The notes beneath the pieces were generated by a model, which was not told the origin of the DNA, ran no database searches, and saw nothing but the letters and a program-made list of their open reading frames with translations. DNA of 64,000 nucleotides from a bacterium HR19 (GTDB taxonomy: Bacteria > Calescibacteriota > Calescibacteriia > Calescibacteriales > Calescibacteriaceae): the NCBI GenBank assembly GCA_002898315.1, contig BEHV01000007.1:58933-122932 (forward strand), in the 5' to 3' direction. Each line of letters starts with the position of its first letter. The stretch's first letter is position 1. The translations under genes were made by a program, and so were the position numbers. Shown here piece after piece: positions 26,109-34,216 of this stretch.

Positions 26109-27218
26109 ATGAACCCGCGTGAGTTCAGAATAGGTATTTTAGGGGGCGGACAGCTTGCGAAAATGACCGCAATATCAGCGAGGAAGCTCGGATTTGAAGT
26201 TTTGACCCTAGATCCTTCTCCTGAACCTCCTGCCTCACAAGTCGCAAAACATATAATGGGTGATTTCAGAAACCCAAAAGATGTCCGTAAGTTTTCATAT
26301 ATGTGTGAAGTTATGATCCTAGATATAGAAAATGTATCTGTTGAAGATTTCTATGCCTCCGAGGAATATGTAGCAAAAAAGCTCATTCCTTCTCCCGAAG
26401 TTATGCTCAAAATCAAAGATAAATTCATTCAGAAAAAGATTGTTTCTGAAAACAATGTCCCTACTCCCCGCTTTGATAACTTTCCTCCTTTAAAAGAGAG
26501 GTTTGATTTTCCCGTAGTCCAGAAATTGAGAACTGGTGGCTACGATGGAAGAGGAGTGAAGATTATAAATTCAGAGCGAGAATTTATTCTAGATAAGGGG
26601 ACATATCTTGAAGAATTTGTAAATATAAAAAAAGAGCTTGCGTCTATTGTCGCTATTGACCGCAGGGGGAGTTATGTTGTCTATCCTGTTGTTGAGATGG
26701 TGTTTGATAGAAAAGCGAATATTCTTGACTACCTTGTTGTCCCCGCGAGAATTCCGAAGGATGTTGAAGAAGAAGCCAAAAAAGTTGCATTGAGGTCTGC
26801 GCAATCTTTCGGTAGTCCCGGCATATTTGCAGTTGAGATGTTCTGGTGCGACGATGGAGTTCTCTTTAACGAAATAGCACCGCGTCCGCATAACTCTGGA
26901 CACTATACAATAGAAGCTTGCTACACGAGTCAGTTTGAGCAAATTGTAAGAATTGCAGTAGGACTTCCTCTTGGTTCTCCGGAACTTATCTCTCCTTGTG
27001 TTATGATTAACCTGCTTGGCGAAGGTGAAGGAACTCCATACTATGAAGGATTGGAAGAAGTTTTATCTATTCCAGGAGTCAGCATTCACATATACGGAAA
27101 GAGCAGAGTTTTTCCTTTCAGAAAAATGGGACATATAACAATATTAGATAAAGATGTAGAATCTGCTATTGAGAAAGCAAAATTTGTGAAGTCAAAAGTG
27201 AAGGTGAAAGGTAAGTAA
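26109..27218 (+). CDS. purK: 5-(carboxyamino)imidazole ribonucleotide synthase
   Basis: PurK makes N5-CAIR from AIR, ATP and bicarbonate, the first half of the CAIR route in purine synthesis. ATP-grasp motifs are GILGGGQLAKMTAIS, KLRTGGYDGRGV and FNEIAPRPHNSGHYTIEAC. Length 369 is normal. purE, its usual neighbour, is not in the window. It converges on the CysO-like gene with 5 bases between the stop codons. Confidence 0.94.
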   Translation: MNPREFRIGILGGGQLAKMTAISARKLGFEVLTLDPSPEPPASQVAKHIMGDFRNPKDVRKFSYMCEVMILDIENVSVEDFYASEEYVAKKLIPSPEVMLKIKDKFIQKKIVSENNVPTPRFDNFPPLKERFDFPVVQKLRTGGYDGRGVKIINSEREFILDKGTYLEEFVNIKKELASIVAIDRRGSYVVYPVVEMVFDRKANILDYLVVPARIPKDVEEEAKKVALRSAQSFGSPGIFAVEMFWCDDGVLFNEIAPRPHNSGHYTIEACYTSQFEQIVRIAVGLPLGSPELISPCVMINLLGEGEGTPYYEGLEEVLSIPGVSIHIYGKSRVFPFRKMGHITILDKDVESAIEKAKFVKSKVKVKGK

Positions 27219-27223
27219 AATTA

Positions 27224-27499
27224 TCACTTACCACCGGCAATAGCGGGGATGATTGATATTTCATCTCCGTCTTTCAGCTCTGAGTTTATACCTTTCAAAA
27301 ATCTTATATCTTCATTGTTTATGTATATGTTTATGAACCTCCTTACTTCCCCGTTTTCATCAAGAATTCTTGATTTTATTTCTGGGTTTATCTCCGCGAG
27401 TTTTTCTATCAATTCTTTAAGTGTTTTTGCCTCAAGATGTATTTCGTCTTTCCCATCTACGAGTTTTCTCAGCGGTCCCGGAATTTTCACTTTCACCAT
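27224..27499 (-). CDS. CysO/MoaD-type ubiquitin-fold sulfur carrier ending in Gly-Gly-Lys
   Basis: 91 residues of the ThiS/MoaD fold. RFINIYINNEDIRFLKG and DGDEISIIPAIAGG follow mycobacterial CysO closely, which ends in the same PAVAGG context. CysO carries a thiocarboxylate for cysteine synthesis. Here one Lys follows the double glycine before TGA, so Gly90 is not C-terminal. Free Gly-Gly is needed for adenylation by MoeB-type enzymes, so trimming by a protease is expected. A Shine-Dalgarno AAGGGAGGG lies 8 bases upstream. A MoeB-type enzyme (37 kb) and a Mec+-type JAMM protease (59 kb) are in the same window. Confidence 0.85.
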   Translation of the reverse strand: MVKVKIPGPLRKLVDGKDEIHLEAKTLKELIEKLAEINPEIKSRILDENGEVRRFINIYINNEDIRFLKGINSELKDGDEISIIPAIAGGK

Positions 27500-27507
27500 T
27501 TGCTAAA

Positions 27508-27516
27508 CCCTCCCTT
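27508..27516 (-). promoter_or_regulatory. Shine-Dalgarno sequence of the CysO-like gene
   Basis: AAGGGAGGG on the minus strand lies 8 bases before the ATG at 27499. It contrasts with the leaderless pattern of most neighbours and fixes this start. Confidence 0.6.
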
Positions 27517-27623
27517 TTTTAAATCTCTTTTTTTGAATGTAAATCTTTTTTTCTTTCAGATTGGAATTTCCAGATTTTCTTGTGATCAAGATTTTTTCAT
27601 TTTCTTTTTTTAGTTTTCTATTG

Positions 27624-28331
27624 ATGGCGGAAGGTGAAAGGGTGAATACATTGAGAAGGAAAATTCTGCTCTCAACTTTTTCACTTCCGATTCTCTCTCT
27701 TATTCTTTCAAAAAAAGCTGCTAACCATAAAAGGTCGGTCAGAGTAAATTCTTCTTACAAAGCAAGAAGTTTCAAAAATTTTGAGAGAATCGGTGTTTTC
27801 TCAGATAATCTTATCAAGAATCATTTGAGAATATATCAAGATTCTGTGTATTCTCTCAACAGTTTGATAGAAGAAATGAGCTCCTTTGCTAAATCTCGCA
27901 AATTCTCTTTAGAATACTACGAGCTCAAAAGGAGGTTTTCCTATGAGTTCAACTCTGTGAGATTGCATGAAATATACTTTGAGAGTATGACGAGAGATGG
28001 AGTGTATCTCAAAGAGGATTTGAGAGTTTTTAAAAAGATCAAAGGAGATTTTGGGTCATTTGAAAACTGGCAGAATAATTTTGCCGATCTGGGAATGGTA
28101 AGAGGGATAGGGTGGGTTGCTCTCTGCTACGATGAATTATCAGATAAACTTTTCAATATCTGGATAGACGAGAACCTTTCGGGTATTCTCACAGGATGTA
28201 AAATCCTTCTTGTTATGGATGTTTTTGAGCATTCATACCAGATTGACTACGGTACAAGAAAAAAAGATTATATATCAACTTTTATGAAGGTTATAGATTG
28301 GCGTATTGTTGAAAAAAGATTTTCTGAGTGA
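27624..28331 (+). CDS. Exported iron/manganese superoxide dismutase
   Basis: 235 residues from ATG 27624. A twin-arginine-like signal, NTLRRKILLSTFS followed by LPILSLILS, precedes the mature domain. The Fe/Mn SOD metal ligands are all there: His67 (KNHLRIYQ), His115 (VRLHEIYF), Asp199 and His203 in VMDVFEHSYQIDY. FGSFENWQNNF and WRIVEKRF also match. Many family-invariant aromatic residues are changed, for example the HH pair at the first ligand is NH. SODs disproportionate superoxide; this one would act outside the cytoplasm. A TTG start at 27561 would add 21 hydrophobic residues; I prefer ATG, with TAGTTT 7 bases upstream. Confidence 0.78.
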   Translation: MAEGERVNTLRRKILLSTFSLPILSLILSKKAANHKRSVRVNSSYKARSFKNFERIGVFSDNLIKNHLRIYQDSVYSLNSLIEEMSSFAKSRKFSLEYYELKRRFSYEFNSVRLHEIYFESMTRDGVYLKEDLRVFKKIKGDFGSFENWQNNFADLGMVRGIGWVALCYDELSDKLFNIWIDENLSGILTGCKILLVMDVFEHSYQIDYGTRKKDYISTFMKVIDWRIVEKRFSE

Positions 28332-28334
28332 GGA

Positions 28335-30272
28335 CTATCTTTCCATTTTCCCAATCTCAATTATCTCTTTTATCCTTCCGTTTTCCATTGTGAGAGAGAT
28401 GTTGAATTTATCAATGTTAGCTGTTCTGTGAGTTGCGAATAATACTGTCATCTCATTATCATTTTCCTCAATATATTTGAAGAGGGAGTTTATGATTCTT
28501 CTTTCAGTCAGAACATCAACATTAGCGAAGGCGTCATCAAGTATAAGTATTTTTGGTTTTTTGATCAGGGCTCTTGCAAGTGCAAGCCGCTCTTTCTGCC
28601 CACCTGATAACCTTACTCCTTTTTCTCCGACTATTTCATCAAGTCCATTCGGGAAATCCTCTATTCTGAAATTTGAGATTTCAAGATACCTTTTGATTTC
28701 ATTATCCTCTAAACCATTTTCATATTTACCATCGTAATACAAAAGTATGTCTTTTCCTATCTTGATGTTTTCTCTTATTGTTGTTGAAAAGAAGAAATTT
28801 TCTTGAAGGACTGCGGAGATTTTGCTCTTATATTCAAGGATAGGGATTGACAAAATGTCTTTCCCGCCGAGGAAAATTGTATTTTTAGGAGGTTCGTAAA
28901 GACGCAGGATAAGGTTGAGAAGAGTTGTTTTGCCTGATCCTGTTTTCCCTTCAATAATAACCTTGCTCCCAAACGGAATATATAGATTTATATCTTTCAG
29001 AATTCCGTAGGAGAGATTTTTTATCTGGATGTCATAATTTTCTTTCTCTTTCCAATACTTTGCGTTTTCTGTCTTCTTTCCATTTTCTCTGGTTTTGAAG
29101 GTTTGATTTTCTGTCTGAAAAAGGATTTTTGGAAATTTGTCGGTGAGGTTTTTGGGTTCTTGTAGGTTTTCTGCCTCTTTATTATTGTAGTTTGATTTTT
29201 GAAAATTCGTTTCTTCAATGTTTTCAATTTCTTTTTCTTGGTCTCTTATTCTTTTTACTCTGTATAGTGAAGATATGCCTTTTTGTATTATTGTCACGAG
29301 GTATCCGATGGCCATAGCTGGCCATATAAGAGTTATCTGATATGCAATAAATCCTGCAAGTGTTCCTTTTGTTATTGAACCGTCTATAACCATCTTGCCA
29401 CCGACCAAAAGCACAAGCACCAGAGAAACTTCTGCGAGGAAGAAGTTCGCAAGATCAAATTTAGCTCTTTCTCTCGCAAGAACCAGATTCACTTTTCTGT
29501 AATCTTCACAGTAATTTTCAAATCTTTTCTCTATCTTATCCTCTATTGCGAAGTTTTTTATTATTTTTATTGATGAAATTTTCTCCTGTGCGAAATCTGA
29601 AATAAGTGAAAGTTTGTTCTGGACATTTTCAGACAAAATAAATATCTTTTCCTGAAAGATCACAACAGATAGGGTTATGATGATTAAAGGTGTGAGTGAT
29701 ATAAGTGTAAGTTTTGGGTTTATGAGAAATTCTCCTATAAGGCTGAAGGCAAAAACAGGCATAAGGTGAGCGATTATCATCCCACCAAAACCAAGCATTG
29801 TTCTTATGTTCTCAACATCATTTATTATTACAGATGATATTTTTCCCGTTCCCTCTCTGTCAAAAAAATGTGTTCTGGTGAAGATGATAGACCTGAAAAC
29901 ATCATTTCTTATGTCTCTTTCAACAAGCCGTCCTGTTCTGACAATTATTATTCTGCCTATGTAAAGGAGTATGCTTCTTAAAACCCCTGACCCTGCTACT
30001 GAAAGCCCTACTAATGCGATAAAATCTTTTGTTGTCCCTTTTTCAAGAGCTTCTATGCCTCTTTTTATGAGTGCAGGAATAAGAGCTGAAAGAACCGCCG
30101 ATGATATTGTGAATAAAAATCCTACCACATATCTTCTGATATATTTTCTTACAAATTTCCAGAGGAACAGAGTTGTTTCAAGAAATACAGGGTACAGATT
30201 AGTTTCTTCCAAATCCAGAGTTTCTGAGTTTTCAGTTTTTGGTTCCGAATCTCTTTTGCTGTTGTTTTTCAT
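28335..30272 (-). CDS. ABC exporter with fused membrane and ATPase domains (MsbA-like)
   Basis: Residues about 40-335 hold six transmembrane helices of type-1 ABC exporters; the ATPase domain at the C terminus has EGKTGSGKTTLLNL, signature LSGGQKERLALARAL and Walker B LILDDAFANVD. The residue after Walker B is Asp instead of the catalytic Glu, as in degenerate sites of heterodimeric exporters. Between the domains lies an unusually long Asn/Lys/Glu-rich linker of about 80 residues (about 345-425). Substrates of such proteins include lipid A and drugs. No partner half is adjacent. Length 645. Confidence 0.85.
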   Translation of the reverse strand: MKNNSKRDSEPKTENSETLDLEETNLYPVFLETTLFLWKFVRKYIRRYVVGFLFTISSAVLSALIPALIKRGIEALEKGTTKDFIALVGLSVAGSGVLRSILLYIGRIIIVRTGRLVERDIRNDVFRSIIFTRTHFFDREGTGKISSVIINDVENIRTMLGFGGMIIAHLMPVFAFSLIGEFLINPKLTLISLTPLIIITLSVVIFQEKIFILSENVQNKLSLISDFAQEKISSIKIIKNFAIEDKIEKRFENYCEDYRKVNLVLARERAKFDLANFFLAEVSLVLVLLVGGKMVIDGSITKGTLAGFIAYQITLIWPAMAIGYLVTIIQKGISSLYRVKRIRDQEKEIENIEETNFQKSNYNNKEAENLQEPKNLTDKFPKILFQTENQTFKTRENGKKTENAKYWKEKENYDIQIKNLSYGILKDINLYIPFGSKVIIEGKTGSGKTTLLNLILRLYEPPKNTIFLGGKDILSIPILEYKSKISAVLQENFFFSTTIRENIKIGKDILLYYDGKYENGLEDNEIKRYLEISNFRIEDFPNGLDEIVGEKGVRLSGGQKERLALARALIKKPKILILDDAFANVDVLTERRIINSLFKYIEENDNEMTVLFATHRTANIDKFNISLTMENGRIKEIIEIGKMER

Positions 30273-30398
30273 TTTCCAGATTCTGTTTTCTTTCTCTCAG
30301 TCAAATAAGGTTAATGCTTTTTTGCGCTTTTTTAGTTTAGGGTAAATTTTTTGTTTTTTGATAAAGCTTTTTGAGCTGACTTTACTCTTAAAAAAAAC

Positions 30399-30818
30399 AT
30401 GCTTCAACCAGACATAACCTTTATATATAGCTTTGTTATATTTATCTTTGCGTATTTGATTATCTCTCGTATTCTCGTCAAACCGCTTTCGGAGAAATTT
30501 TTTGAATACTCCGAAGAGATAAAACAGAACGAAGAAGAAGCATCTCAACTTCTTGAAAAAGCAAAAGCGCTGGAAGAAGAAGCAGAAAAAATATTAGAGG
30601 AAGAAAGAGAAAGAGCAGTGAAGTTTTTCAGAGAAAAAATAAGCGAAGCAAACAGAAAAGCAGAAGAAATCAGAAAAGAAGCAGAGGAGTTTTTCCATAA
30701 AAAATTAGATGATGAATTGAACAAACTTGAAGAAGAAAAAAAGAAAGTTATGAGCAAGATTCCCGAGATTGCTGAAAAACTCTCAGATGAGATAAAATTA
30801 AAAGTTTTAGGGGGGTGA
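30399..30818 (+). CDS. ATP synthase F0 subunit b' (second stalk subunit)
   Basis: 139 residues with one N-terminal membrane helix (about 8-30) and then a continuous charged coiled coil rich in Glu, Lys and Ala. This is the peripheral stalk of F-type ATP synthase. The presence of two unequal b-type genes in a row indicates the b/b' heterodimer arrangement, as in photosynthetic bacteria and Aquifex. The stop overlaps the ribosome binding site of the next gene. Confidence 0.85.
   Translation: MLQPDITFIYSFVIFIFAYLIISRILVKPLSEKFFEYSEEIKQNEEEASQLLEKAKALEEEAEKILEEERERAVKFFREKISEANRKAEEIRKEAEEFFHKKLDDELNKLEEEKKKVMSKIPEIAEKLSDEIKLKVLGG
30809..30818 (+). promoter_or_regulatory. Shine-Dalgarno sequence of the F0 b subunit gene
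   Basis: AGGGGGGTGA includes the stop codon of the b' gene and lies 8 bases before the ATG at 30827. It supports ATG 30827 over GTG 30815 as the start. Confidence 0.6.
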
Positions 30819-30826
30819 ACAAAACT

Positions 30827-31327
30827 ATGGAAGTGCATGGTGGAGATTTTTTTCATACTCTTATTTTTACAGCCATAAACTTTGTCCTTTACTCTATCTT
30901 GCTTATCAAATTTGTTTTCCCTAAATTGAAATCTTCTCTTGACCAGAGGGAAGTATCTATGAGGAAGGAATTAGAGGAATCTCGCAAGAAGCTTCGGGAA
31001 GCTCAGGAAAAATATGACCTGGCTCTTCAGAGGAGGAAAAAAGCTGATGAGGAAAGAGAAAAGATAAAAAGAGAATTTGAAGACCTCGCAGTGAAAGAGT
31101 ATGAAAAAATAATAGATTCATCAAAGAAGTTTGCAGAGAGCAAGATGCAGGAGATAAACGCTCTCATAGAAGCAAAATCTAAGGAGTTGAAAAAAGAGCT
31201 TGAAAGCTATGCATTAGCAGTTGCTGTTGAGCTTGCAAAAGAGAAAATAAAAAGAGAAAAAACACAAGAAGATGAAAAAAGGTTTCTCTCCCTTGCAATA
31301 GAAAAAATAAAAAATTTAAGAAATTGA
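30827..31327 (+). CDS. atpF: ATP synthase F0 subunit b
   Basis: 166 residues. A membrane helix near residues 8-28 (LIFTAINFVLYSILLIKFVF) and then a long right-handed-type coiled coil ending in EKIKREKTQEDEKRFLS. It forms the peripheral stalk with the b' protein. Chosen start ATG 30827 has an AGGGGGG ribosome binding site. The delta gene follows after 12 bases. Confidence 0.88.
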   Translation: MEVHGGDFFHTLIFTAINFVLYSILLIKFVFPKLKSSLDQREVSMRKELEESRKKLREAQEKYDLALQRRKKADEEREKIKREFEDLAVKEYEKIIDSSKKFAESKMQEINALIEAKSKELKKELESYALAVAVELAKEKIKREKTQEDEKRFLSLAIEKIKNLRN

Positions 31328-31339
31328 AAGTGTAATTTT

Positions 31340-31861
31340 ATGATAGCCGAAAAATACGCAAGAGCTTTGGTTCTTGCTGGAAAAGATATGCAAGAACTAG
31401 ATAAAATCTATCATGATATGAAAATCTTTCAGGAACTTTTTTCTTCTGAATCTGTGAAGTTTGTTATAAGTTCTCCTTCTTACTCCCGCCAGAGAAAGTT
31501 GGACTTTATATCTTCAATAGCAAGAGATAAGAATTTTTCTCCCATTACAGAAAACTTTCTCAAACTTGTGATAAAAAAAAGAAGAGAAGGATTTTTAGAC
31601 GATATTTTAAGGTATTCTTTTCTTTTCTACTATAATGAGAAGAATATAGAAAAGGTAACTCTTATTTCTGCTTCTCATCCAGATAATCAATGGTTAGATG
31701 AATTGAAAAAAGCTTTAGAGGACTCTCTCAAAAAAAAAGTTGAAATTGAAGTGAAAGTTGATGAAAGTTTGATAGGGGGATTTGAGATAATAGGGAATGG
31801 ATGGAGAATTTCATCATCTGTAAAAAGCTTCCTCTCTTCTATACAGTTGGAGACAAGATAG
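31340..31861 (+). CDS. atpH: ATP synthase F1 subunit delta
   Basis: 173 residues: the N-terminal helical bundle (YARALVLAGKDMQELDKIYHD) that binds the alpha subunit, and the C-terminal VDESLIGGFEIIGNGWRI block that is characteristic of delta/OSCP. Length is normal. In most bacteria atpA, atpG, atpD and atpC follow directly; here the next gene is rpsH on the opposite strand, so the F1 catalytic genes lie elsewhere. Confidence 0.88.
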   Translation: MIAEKYARALVLAGKDMQELDKIYHDMKIFQELFSSESVKFVISSPSYSRQRKLDFISSIARDKNFSPITENFLKLVIKKRREGFLDDILRYSFLFYYNEKNIEKVTLISASHPDNQWLDELKKALEDSLKKKVEIEVKVDESLIGGFEIIGNGWRISSSVKSFLSSIQLETR

Positions 31862-31885
31862 TGATACTATGTGGTAGAGTGAAAT

Positions 31886-32293
31886 TCACCAGACCTTTGC
31901 TATTACTTCTCCGCCCACATTTAGTTTTTTTGCTTTTACACTGCTCATTACTCCCTGAGGTGTTGAAAGAATAAGTATTCCTGTTCCCCCAAATACAGGT
32001 TTTAAATCTTTTGACTTTATGTAAATTCTTCTTCCAGGTTTTGATATGCGCTGAATTCCTCTTATTACAGAAACTTTTGTTTTTGGCTCTGGGAAGAAGT
32101 ATTTTAGGATTATTTTGAGTTTCCCGCTTTTCCCTTCTGGGATTATTTCATAATCTTTTATGAATCCCTCTTCTTTAAGAACTGATGCTATTTGAATTTT
32201 CAGTCGTGATGCGGGTACGACTATTTCATCTTTTTTTACCGCTAATGCGTTTCTTATTCTTGTTAGCATGTCTGCTATGGGATCGGTTATCAT
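31886..32293 (-). CDS. rpsH: 30S ribosomal protein S8
   Basis: S8 binds helix 21 of 16S rRNA. The start MITDPIADMLTRIRNAL, the middle RISKPGRRIYIKSKDL and the signature GTGILILSTPQGVMSS identify it; 135 residues is normal. It has a perfect AAAGGAGGT 7 bases before the ATG and follows rpsN by 16 bases. In nearly all bacteria rplF (L6) follows; here the gene ends against atpH on the other strand. Confidence 0.96.
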   Translation of the reverse strand: MITDPIADMLTRIRNALAVKKDEIVVPASRLKIQIASVLKEEGFIKDYEIIPEGKSGKLKIILKYFFPEPKTKVSVIRGIQRISKPGRRIYIKSKDLKPVFGGTGILILSTPQGVMSSVKAKKLNVGGEVIAKVW

Positions 32294-32300
32294 GCTATTT

Positions 32301-32309
32301 ACCTCCTTT
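32301..32309 (-). promoter_or_regulatory. Shine-Dalgarno sequence of rpsH
   Basis: AAAGGAGGT on the minus strand lies 7 bases before the ATG at 32293 in the rpsN-rpsH gap, an operon-internal gene with a perfect site. Confidence 0.7.
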
Positions 32310-32495
32310 CTACCAAGAAGCTTTTCTTACTCCGGGTATATCTCCTTTCAAAGCCAGTTCTCTGAAACACATTCGGCAAAGCTGAAAGAACCTTATAAAT
32401 CCCCTTGGTCTTCCGCATTTTAAACATCTGTTTCTTTTTCTTACCTTGAACTTTGGTGTTTTGAATATCTTCTGTTTATCTGCTGCTGTTGGCAT
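32310..32495 (-). CDS. rpsN: 30S ribosomal protein S14, zinc-binding type
   Basis: 61 residues, the exact length of the type Z S14. Zinc ligands are CLKCGRPRG and [12 protein letters not shown]; the protein ends GVRKASW as expected. ATG at 32495 was chosen because it gives the family length; a TTG at 32519 adds eight residues. It heads a two-gene unit with rpsH. rplE (L5), the normal upstream neighbour, is absent. Confidence 0.95.
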   Translation of the reverse strand: MPTAADKQKIFKTPKFKVRKRNRCLKCGRPRGFIRFFQLCRMCFRELALKGDIPGVRKASW

Positions 32496-32553
32496 AATAT
32501 ATGCTTTTTTAATTTCCAATTCTCTTAATTTCTTTTTTTCAATTTTTTTATTT

Positions 32554-32559
32554 TAAAAT
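32554..32559 (+). promoter_or_regulatory. -10-like hexamer TAAAAT of the alpha/beta hydrolase gene
   Basis: TAAAAT ends 7 bases before the ATG at 32567. Bases between contain no ribosome binding site. It is one of the clearest examples of the leaderless pattern. Confidence 0.5.
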
Positions 32560-32566
32560 TTTACTT

Positions 32567-33406
32567 ATGCCCGTAGAGAAAATAAATGTCGGGAGGTTCA
32601 ATATCTCGGTAAGGATAGAAGGAGAAGGCAAAAAGGGAGATATAATGCTTATTCACTGTCTTGGACTTTCAAACAGAATTTTTGACCGACAAGCCGAGTT
32701 TTTGTCTGAACTCGGGCGGAGAGTTTTTCTCCCAGATGTAAGATGTCACGGTGAATCAGATAAACCAGAAGATGAATGCAATATATATGACATCACACAA
32801 GACATAGAGGTCGCAATAAAAAAATTAGGTATAAAGAAGCTCTACGCACTTGGCGGTATATCTATGGGGGGAATGATATCTATGCGACTTGTGTTAAGGA
32901 ATCCCGAACTAACAGATAAACTCATACTTATGGGAACATCTGCTGATGAAGACCCCGGAAGAGAAAGATTTATGCCGATGATTCTCAACCTTCTTCAAAC
33001 CGTGAAGAACGAAAAAGATCCGGAAGTCCTGAAAGAAAATTTCAGGAACGCTGCCGAATATGTTGTCCGTCTCTGCTTTTCTCCTCAATACCTTGAAAAA
33101 GATAATAACTTTGATTTCTGGGTTTCCGAAGCTCTCAAATCGCAAGGATTGGGTGCTATATATGTTTCAAAAGCGGTTATTGAAAGAGATAGCATAATAG
33201 ATAAAATTTCTTCTATAAGTGTTCCCACTCTTATTATGGCTGGATCTAATGATATGGCTGTTCCTGTAAGAGAATCTGAAAAAATTGCTCAGAAGATTAA
33301 AAAAAGCAAGCTTGTCATTTTTGACTCCGCTCCTCACATTTTTACACCCGAGATACCAGATAAAGTAAATGCAGAGATAGAAAAATTCCTCTACTCAAAA
33401 GATTAG
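32567..33406 (+). CDS. Alpha/beta hydrolase (enol-lactonase-like)
   Basis: 279 residues of the alpha/beta hydrolase fold: LIHCLGLSNRIFD near the oxyanion hole, the nucleophile elbow GGISMGGMIS (Ser in GxSxG), and the catalytic His in DSAPHIFTPE close to the C terminus; LIMAGSNDMAVPV carries the acidic residue. It resembles 3-oxoadipate enol-lactonase PcaD and BioH-like esterases; no aromatic degradation genes are nearby, so function is open. ubiE follows 47 bases later. Confidence 0.82.
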   Translation: MPVEKINVGRFNISVRIEGEGKKGDIMLIHCLGLSNRIFDRQAEFLSELGRRVFLPDVRCHGESDKPEDECNIYDITQDIEVAIKKLGIKKLYALGGISMGGMISMRLVLRNPELTDKLILMGTSADEDPGRERFMPMILNLLQTVKNEKDPEVLKENFRNAAEYVVRLCFSPQYLEKDNNFDFWVSEALKSQGLGAIYVSKAVIERDSIIDKISSISVPTLIMAGSNDMAVPVRESEKIAQKIKKSKLVIFDSAPHIFTPEIPDKVNAEIEKFLYSKD

Positions 33407-33453
33407 AGAGAAAATTGCTAAAAAAATTTTTTAAGTGTTTATCAATTTTCCAT

Positions 33454-34191
33454 ATGAATAGTAATACAAATCCTACTCCTATGCAAGATAAAGAGTATTA
33501 TATCAAGAACATTTTCAAATCAAGGAAAGACATTCGGTATCTTTTCAACTCTATTGCTGACTTTTACGAAACGATCAACAAGATTTTATCTTTGGGTTTA
33601 GATGGAAGATGGAGGGATAAAGTTTCAAGTTTTGCCGAAGGTGTATCACTTGATATAGCATGTGGAACAGGAGAAATGACTTACAGAATCAGTTGCAGGT
33701 CAAAATCTCATTATGTTGTCGGATTAGATATAAGTGAAAAGATGATAAGATGGGGATTGAAAAACAGAAGTTTTTGCTCAAAGGTTAGTTTTGTAGTTTC
33801 TGCTGGTGAGTTTTTGCCGTTCAAAGATGATTCATTTGACTCAGTTTCTGTTGCGTTCGGAATAAGAAATTTTGAAGATAGGATATCTGCTCTGCGTGAG
33901 ATAAAAAGAGTTCTGAAAAATAATGGGTTGCTTCTTGTTCTTGATACTTTCAGACCGAAGAGGAAAGCCTTGAAATTCTTATATAAGATATATCTTCACG
34001 CTATACCTCACATCACAAATTTTCTTGTCGGAAGGTTTGAAGAGTACCTCTATATGTCAAAAAGTATTTTGAATTATATGACAGCTGATGAGTTTGCTGA
34101 TTTTCTATCAATGAATAACTTTTATGTTGAGAGAGTTTCTGATATGACTTTTGGTATTGTTTCTTTTGTGTTAGCAATAAACAAAAAATAA
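33454..34191 (+). CDS. ubiE: Demethylmenaquinone/ubiquinone C-methyltransferase
   Basis: UbiE/MenG adds the ring methyl group in quinone synthesis. SAM-binding motif LDIACGTGEMTYRI, VGLDISEKMI, then SFDSVSVAFGIRNFED and LREIKRVLKNNGLLLVLD are the family signature. Length 245. ATG 33454 was chosen because TATCAA ends 8 bases before it; the frame opens at TTG 33415. This implies that the organism makes a respiratory quinone. Confidence 0.92.
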   Translation: MNSNTNPTPMQDKEYYIKNIFKSRKDIRYLFNSIADFYETINKILSLGLDGRWRDKVSSFAEGVSLDIACGTGEMTYRISCRSKSHYVVGLDISEKMIRWGLKNRSFCSKVSFVVSAGEFLPFKDDSFDSVSVAFGIRNFEDRISALREIKRVLKNNGLLLVLDTFRPKRKALKFLYKIYLHAIPHITNFLVGRFEEYLYMSKSILNYMTADEFADFLSMNNFYVERVSDMTFGIVSFVLAINKK

Positions 34192-34216
34192 CTTCACTCT
34201 TTTTTATTTTTTATGT

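Noticed and set aside
27561..27623. TTG start for the superoxide dismutase
   Set aside because: The extra residues are a second hydrophobic run before an already sufficient signal; the ATG has a -10-like element at the preferred distance.
30815..30826. GTG start for the F0 b subunit
   Set aside because: It falls inside the AGGGGGGTGA ribosome binding site that serves ATG 30827.
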